Assembly: GCF_900089605.1 (NCBI RefSeq)
Contig: NZ_LT594324.1
Span: 2,108,001 to 2,172,000, forward strand
Reading direction: 5' to 3'
Length of the DNA: 64,000 bases
Origin: Micromonospora narathiwatensis
Lineage (GTDB): Bacteria; Actinomycetota; Actinomycetes; Mycobacteriales; Micromonosporaceae
The notes beneath the pieces are model-generated. The model had not been told where the DNA came from and did not search any database. It saw only the letters and a list, made by a program, of their open reading frames with translations. A program made the translations under genes and the position numbers. Each line of letters starts with the position of its first letter. Positions within the stretch are counted from its first letter, which is position 1. Below are positions 62,750 through 64,000 of this stretch, in pieces.

Positions 62750-64000
62750 CGGGCGACACGATTCCGGCGGCCTTCGCCGCGCAGGTACGCCAGCATCCGG
62801 ACCGGCCCGCGGTGCTGGCCGAGGACGTCGCGGTGACGTACCGGCAGCTCGCCGCGGCCGTCGCGGCGACCGCGGCCACCATCGGGCCCGCCCGCGCGGG
62901 ACAGGTCGCGTTGCTGTGCCGGCACGGTGTCACCACCGTCACCGCACTGCTGGCGGCGCTGGTGACCGGCCGGGCGTACGTGCCGCTCGAGCCGACCTTC
63001 CCGGACCGCCGGCTGGCGCACATCCTCGCCGACAGCGCCGCCGACGTGCTGCTCGTCGACGCCGCCCACGCCGAGCGGGCCGAGCGGTTGGTGCGGCTGG
63101 TGGACCGGCCCGGGCCGCGGGTGGTCGAGGTCACCGGCCCCGGTGCCGCCCCGGATCTCGACGCGGTGCTCGCCGCGCTCGCCAGTCCCGCCGCACCGGA
63201 CGATCCGGCCTACGTGCTGTACACCTCGGGGTCGACCGGGGCGCCGAAGGGCGTCGTGCAGAGCCACCGTAACGTGCTCTTCGGGATCGCCAACCACGTG
63301 CGCAACTTCGCGATCACGCCGGACGACCGGACCAGCGTGCTGACGTCCTTCGGCTACGACATGGCGGTCACCGACACGTTCGGCGCCATCCTGTCGGGCG
63401 CCGCCGCGGTACCGGTCGACATCCGTACGCACGGGCTCGGTCACCTGGCGCGTGCCCTGGCCCGGCACCGCGTCACCGTCTACCACTCCACCCCGACCGT
63501 CTACCGCTACCTGTGCGCCAGCCTCGGACCGACCGGCACGCTGCCCGACATCCGCGCGGTGCTCCTCGGCGGCGAGGAGGTCACTCGCCACGACGTGGAA
63601 CTGGCCCGGCGTCACTTCACGCCGGACACCGTGTTCGTCAACGGCTATGGCACCACCGAGATCAGCTTCGCGGCGCAGTACCACCTGCCCGCCGACGCCA
63701 CGCTCGACCGTACGGTCGTGCCGATCGGCCACCCGTTGAACGGCATCGAGGTGTTGTTGATCGACGAGACCGGCGCGGCGGGCGACACCGGCGAGGTGGT
63801 GGTGCGCTGCCCGCACGTGGCGCTCGGCTACTGGCGGCAGCCCGAGCTGACCGCGCAGCGTTTCGGTGAGCGTGACGGCGTCCGCACGTACCGGACCGGT
63901 GACATCGCCCGGCGGCTGCCGGACGGTCGCCTGGAGTTCCTGGGCCGCGCCGACCGCCTGGTAAAGATCCGCGGCTACCGCGTCGAGCTGGGCGAGATCG
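62746..64000 (+). CDS. NRPS-type adenylation domain, C-terminus cut by window edge
   Basis: The 418 visible residues form an amino-acid-activating adenylation domain. Visible core motifs are A3 YVLYTSGSTGAPKGVVQSH, A4 FGYDMAVTDTF (with the Asp that binds the alpha-amino group), A5 NGYGTTEIS, A7 YRTGDIARRL and A8 VKIRGYRVELGEI at the edge. The start overlaps the PLP gene stop (ATGA). Whether carrier or condensation domains follow lies beyond 64000. It presumably activates the amino acid made by the preceding genes. Confidence 0.92.
   Translation, partial: MTGDTIPAAFAAQVRQHPDRPAVLAEDVAVTYRQLAAAVAATAATIGPARAGQVALLCRHGVTTVTALLAALVTGRAYVPLEPTFPDRRLAHILADSAADVLLVDAAHAERAERLVRLVDRPGPRVVEVTGPGAAPDLDAVLAALASPAAPDDPAYVLYTSGSTGAPKGVVQSHRNVLFGIANHVRNFAITPDDRTSVLTSFGYDMAVTDTFGAILSGAAAVPVDIRTHGLGHLARALARHRVTVYHSTPTVYRYLCASLGPTGTLPDIRAVLLGGEEVTRHDVELARRHFTPDTVFVNGYGTTEISFAAQYHLPADATLDRTVVPIGHPLNGIEVLLIDETGAAGDTGEVVVRCPHVALGYWRQPELTAQRFGERDGVRTYRTGDIARRLPDGRLEFLGRADRLVKIRGYRVELGEI

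Overview
The window is high-GC DNA with many GTG starts, TGA/GTG and TGA/ATG stop-start overlaps, secreted CBM2 polysaccharide enzymes, and TetR, LacI and SARP-type regulator sequences. This points to a filamentous actinomycete, most likely a Micromonosporaceae member; the genus is inferred from style, not from a marker gene. I see no rRNA, tRNA, IS element or CRISPR array.

Region 1 (1-9.5 kb) holds a minus-strand iron-siderophore uptake operon (ATPase, lipoprotein receptor, a fused double permease, a siderophore-interacting reductase cut by the window edge) behind an IdeR/DmdR-type iron box. It also holds two Cys-less ArsR regulators, one coupled to a SulP transporter with a perfect operator, and a secreted glycerophosphodiester phosphodiesterase. 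Region 2 (9.6-24 kb) has small hypotheticals, an LtrA protein, a secreted PQQ sugar dehydrogenase-CBM2 with a CelR-like operator, a large secreted helical protein of unknown function with pore-former-like layout, gene remnants, a cupin, a TetR/MFS/hydrolase module with paired operators, and a GH11 xylanase-CBM2 with a structured promoter.

Region 3 (24-30 kb) looks like a zinc homeostasis island. An rpmF (L32) paralogue with an altered zinc ribbon is coupled to a CobW-type GTPase behind a Zur-like palindrome, and converges on a ZnuABC/MntABC-type transporter with two permeases. Region 4 (30-49 kb) is mostly housekeeping and accessory: YoaK, a membrane alpha/beta protein, transporters, a metallophosphoesterase with a G-quadruplex leader, FUSC, AlkD, YcxB, a DUF2089-led three-gene operon ending in a 42-bp palindrome, a methyltransferase, acyl-CoA ligase, EamA/LysR, LacI/sugar efflux, and an acyltransferase.

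Region 5 (49-58.3 kb) is an envelope module: ferritin-like protein, a MacB-type ABC exporter with adaptor, a two-component system, a second orphan adaptor, and Gly/Pro-Phe-rich envelope proteins. Region 6 (58.3-64 kb, running off the window) is the start of what looks like a specialised-metabolite cluster. It contains a truncated SARP-like peptide, a split ThDP decarboxylase resembling sulfopyruvate/phosphonopyruvate decarboxylase subunits, an LDH/MDH-like oxidoreductase, a PLP fold-II enzyme and an NRPS-type adenylation domain. I read this as a possible sulfonate- or phosphonate-containing peptide pathway and as the most interesting system here.
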